Source: Gammaproteobacteria bacterium 45_16_T64
GTDB lineage: Bacteria; Pseudomonadota; Gammaproteobacteria; Pseudomonadales; Ketobacteraceae
DNA: 64,000 bases
Direction: 5' to 3'
Assembly: GCA_002162955.1 (NCBI GenBank)
Contig: MABD01000022.1
Location: forward strand, 1-64,000
A program made the position numbers and the translations under genes. Each line of letters starts with the position of its first letter. Position 1 is the first letter of the stretch. This document shows positions 62,653-64,000 of the stretch, piece after piece. The notes beneath the pieces are model-generated. The model did no database searches. It saw nothing but the letters and a program-made list of their open reading frames with translations, and had not been told where the DNA came from.

Positions 62653-62668
62653 TATAACATTTGTTATA
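62653..62668. promoter_or_regulatory. Palindromic operator candidate before the XRE/S24 regulator
   Basis: TATAACATTTGTTATA is a perfect seven-base inverted repeat around TT, ten bases before the regulator ATG, where a bound repressor would block translation or transcription start. The same ATAAC-N4-GTTAT pattern recurs at 63967-63980. Confidence 0.6.
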
Positions 62669-62678
62669 AATTCATCAA

Positions 62679-63395
62679 ATGAGCACATTAAACGAAAGAC
62701 TACGAACAGCACGCAAAGCATTAGGGTTGACTCAGAAGGAGCTCGCGGATAGCGCGGGGGTTTCTCAAGTAACCATTCAACACCTAGAATCCGGCCGTAA
62801 TAATTCCTCCAAAAAACTGCTACAAATCGCAGTGGCCCTACAGGTATCAGTAGATTGGCTGGCAGCAGGCGACGACTCGCCGGGTAATACCGGTACGCCA
62901 ACACGCTCACCTCTGGGCAGCCCCCCTGCCCTCGCTCCCTTAGTACTCACTTTTAAGCAAGCCGCCACCCCCCAGGCTGCGTTCGAGCAACTTAACAATT
63001 CTCCATCCGCTGAACGTGCATTTTTATCACCCCGCAGCCTCAAACATTTTAGCGCTCATGCATTCGCAGTATATATGGAAGACAATTCTATGCGATCTCG
63101 CGATGATAGAGAGCACGCCCTACTTAATAGCTGGCAAGAAGATGATCTACTGGTATTTGATGGGACTTCCCTGGGTGAGCTGACGCCAGGCAGCCCTGTG
63201 ATTGCTTTAGTCCATGGGAGTGATACCACGATATTTAGAAAATACCGTGACAAAGGGGTAGATCATAATGGCGAACCAACGTATGAATTGATTCCTCTCA
63301 ATGAAGACTACCTTAGCATCACGGTATCGGCCAAAAATCCGGCAACCATCATGGGTGTATTGAGAACAACGCTAAGAGAAAGTCACCGATTGTAA
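62679..63395 (+). CDS. XRE-family repressor with S24 (LexA/CI-like) C-terminal domain
   Basis: The helix-turn-helix (about residues 5-60: LRTARKALGLTQKELADSAG, VSQVTIQHLESGRN) is followed by a linker rich in Pro/Gly/Ser, then an S24 peptidase-like domain with S137 in VYMEDNSMR and K188 in TTIFRKYR. An Ala-Gly pair lies at 63-64, farther from the serine than in standard LexA/CI, so self-cleavage is uncertain. No other phage gene is near. The palindrome ten bases upstream suggests autoregulation. The length is 238 residues. Confidence 0.88.
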   Translation: MSTLNERLRTARKALGLTQKELADSAGVSQVTIQHLESGRNNSSKKLLQIAVALQVSVDWLAAGDDSPGNTGTPTRSPLGSPPALAPLVLTFKQAATPQAAFEQLNNSPSAERAFLSPRSLKHFSAHAFAVYMEDNSMRSRDDREHALLNSWQEDDLLVFDGTSLGELTPGSPVIALVHGSDTTIFRKYRDKGVDHNGEPTYELIPLNEDYLSITVSAKNPATIMGVLRTTLRESHRL

Positions 63396-63420
63396 GCCTG
63401 TAAGCTACCCGACCCATCGA

Positions 63421-63675
63421 CTATTTACCCACAAAAACCCGCAGTAGTTCTGTTTTACAATAGCGCTCAATCTCCACTGGCAGCAACCCTTTGCCAATCA
63501 ACTCTGCCCCAGTAAACCACGCTGTATCACCACTTATTCCCCGCAACCGAATATGGAAGTTCGAGCCCGACTTCTCAATTAAATCGACCACACACGCCTT
63601 ATCTGTCAGGAATTGATCCCTGACAGAATGAGTAACGCTCTCTTTGGCTGAGTATAAAACAGAAACATCCTTCAT
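63421..63675 (-). CDS. Small protein of unknown function
   Basis: An 84-residue basic/acidic mixed protein (KDVSVLYSAKESVTHSVRDQ, ACVVDLIEKSGSNFHIRLRG). It has no signal peptide or membrane segment and I do not recognise a family. The repeated short strands (FHIRLRGISGDTAWFTGAEL) suggest a small beta fold. The ATG has GAAGG eight to nine bases upstream; a TTG eight codons earlier is also open. It converges with the XRE repressor gene, 25 bases apart, and could be its partner. Confidence 0.6.
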   Translation of the reverse strand: MKDVSVLYSAKESVTHSVRDQFLTDKACVVDLIEKSGSNFHIRLRGISGDTAWFTGAELIGKGLLPVEIERYCKTELLRVFVGK

Positions 63676-64000
63676 CGATTCGACACCTTCTTGCGGCAAT
63701 ATAGATAAATCGGGAATAGAAAGGACTTACGATGAAGACCACCCTACAACACAACTATCCGAACGTGGTTTCGGCTCCAGCCTGTAGGTGATCACGTTGG
63801 TTGTAATTATAACAGCGAAGCACTGTATATACAAACAGCGGACCCCAAAATAATCCCAACACGCATCAGAAAAGTACCCATATGACCGATCAATAACTCA
63901 CGAAGCGTAAAAGGCCAATTTATAACATTTCCGGGGTGTTTTATAACATAATCCCTTGCCCATAATATAACTTATGTTATTATACCCACCCTAACCAAGA
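63676..64000. other. Terminal gap with repeated TATAACA half-sites
   Basis: No gene of useful length is seen in these 325 bases. The last 80 contain TATAACAT at 63921 and again at 63942 (21 bases apart, two helical turns), and the palindrome ATAAC-N4-GTTAT at 63967-63980. A lone TATAACA lies at 63808. These repeat the half-site of the operator before the XRE gene, so a promoter controlled by that regulator probably drives a gene just beyond the window. Confidence 0.55.
63967..63980. promoter_or_regulatory. Second operator candidate for the XRE/S24 regulator
   Basis: ATAACTTATGTTAT has the same arms and spacing as the operator at 62653-62668. Two TATAACAT half-sites lie 20-50 bases upstream. 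Confidence 0.5.

Noticed and set aside
62679-63395. Prophage or integrated element suggested by the CI-like repressor
   Set aside because: No integrase, structural phage gene, attachment repeat or tRNA is seen nearby in the window.
63732-63791. Short rightward frame of 19 codons after the small unknown gene
   Set aside because: Too short, no clear ribosome site and no recognisable product.

Overview
The window is a polar-flagellum and chemotaxis locus from a motile gammaproteobacterium. It has the FleQ/FleS/FleR (FlrA/B/C-type) hierarchy, sigma-54 and sigma-28 promoters, two long flagellins, CheV, a periplasmic FlgJ with a muramidase domain, and FlgZ (YcgR-like). This combination is typical of Pseudomonas, Oceanospirillales, Cellvibrionales and Alteromonadales-type bacteria. 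The sequence alone does not fix the genus. No rRNA, tRNA, CRISPR array, transposase or phage gene was seen.

Layout. 1-7.4 kb: chemotaxis operon on the minus strand (STAS protein, cheY, cheA, cheW, cheR, cheD, cheB, a short membrane MCP-like protein, and a second STAS protein cut by the window edge). 7.5-13.4 kb: fliE-fliF-fliG-fliH-fliI-fliJ. 13.5-17.8 kb: fleQ, fleS, fleR. 18.3-31.0 kb: a biosynthetic island inserted between fleQ and the fliDST block. It has a rightward pair (radical SAM/B12 protein, NeuD-like acetyltransferase) facing a leftward operon of about 10 kb: carrier protein, radical SAM, acyl-adenylating enzyme, LuxE-like and LuxC-like proteins, hot-dog dehydratase, ketoreductase, split transketolase, methyltransferase, PhyH oxygenase. 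31.4-41.2 kb: GT41-like glycosyltransferase, VioA-like aminotransferase, fliT, fliS, fliD, flaG and two flagellins. 41.4-54.7 kb: flgL back to flgB, then cheR and cheV. 54.8-57.6 kb, plus strand: flgA, flgM, flgN, flgZ. 57.6-60 kb: a three-gene arsenosugar-type cluster (ArsS with its two partner proteins). 60.1-62.5 kb: two acyl-CoA dehydrogenases. 62.7 kb to the end: an XRE/S24 repressor with candidate operators, and a small unknown gene.

How it fits together. FleQ-type boxes (GTCAAATTAATGAC and variants) lie upstream of fleQ and the rightward island genes, upstream of the leftward island operon, in the fleS leader and in the flgA leader. Each of the last three, and the rightward island genes, also has a sigma-54 -24/-12 match. 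The island therefore appears wired into the flagellar cascade. With the aminotransferase and glycosyltransferase placed directly after fliD-fliS-fliT, the simplest reading is that the island builds and attaches an unusual acylated or aldehyde-derived amino-sugar to flagellin. The product is not predictable from sequence. The set has no ketosynthase, but combines an acyl reductase system (LuxE/LuxC) with a two-subunit thiamine-diphosphate enzyme. This is the part of the window most likely to hold undescribed chemistry.
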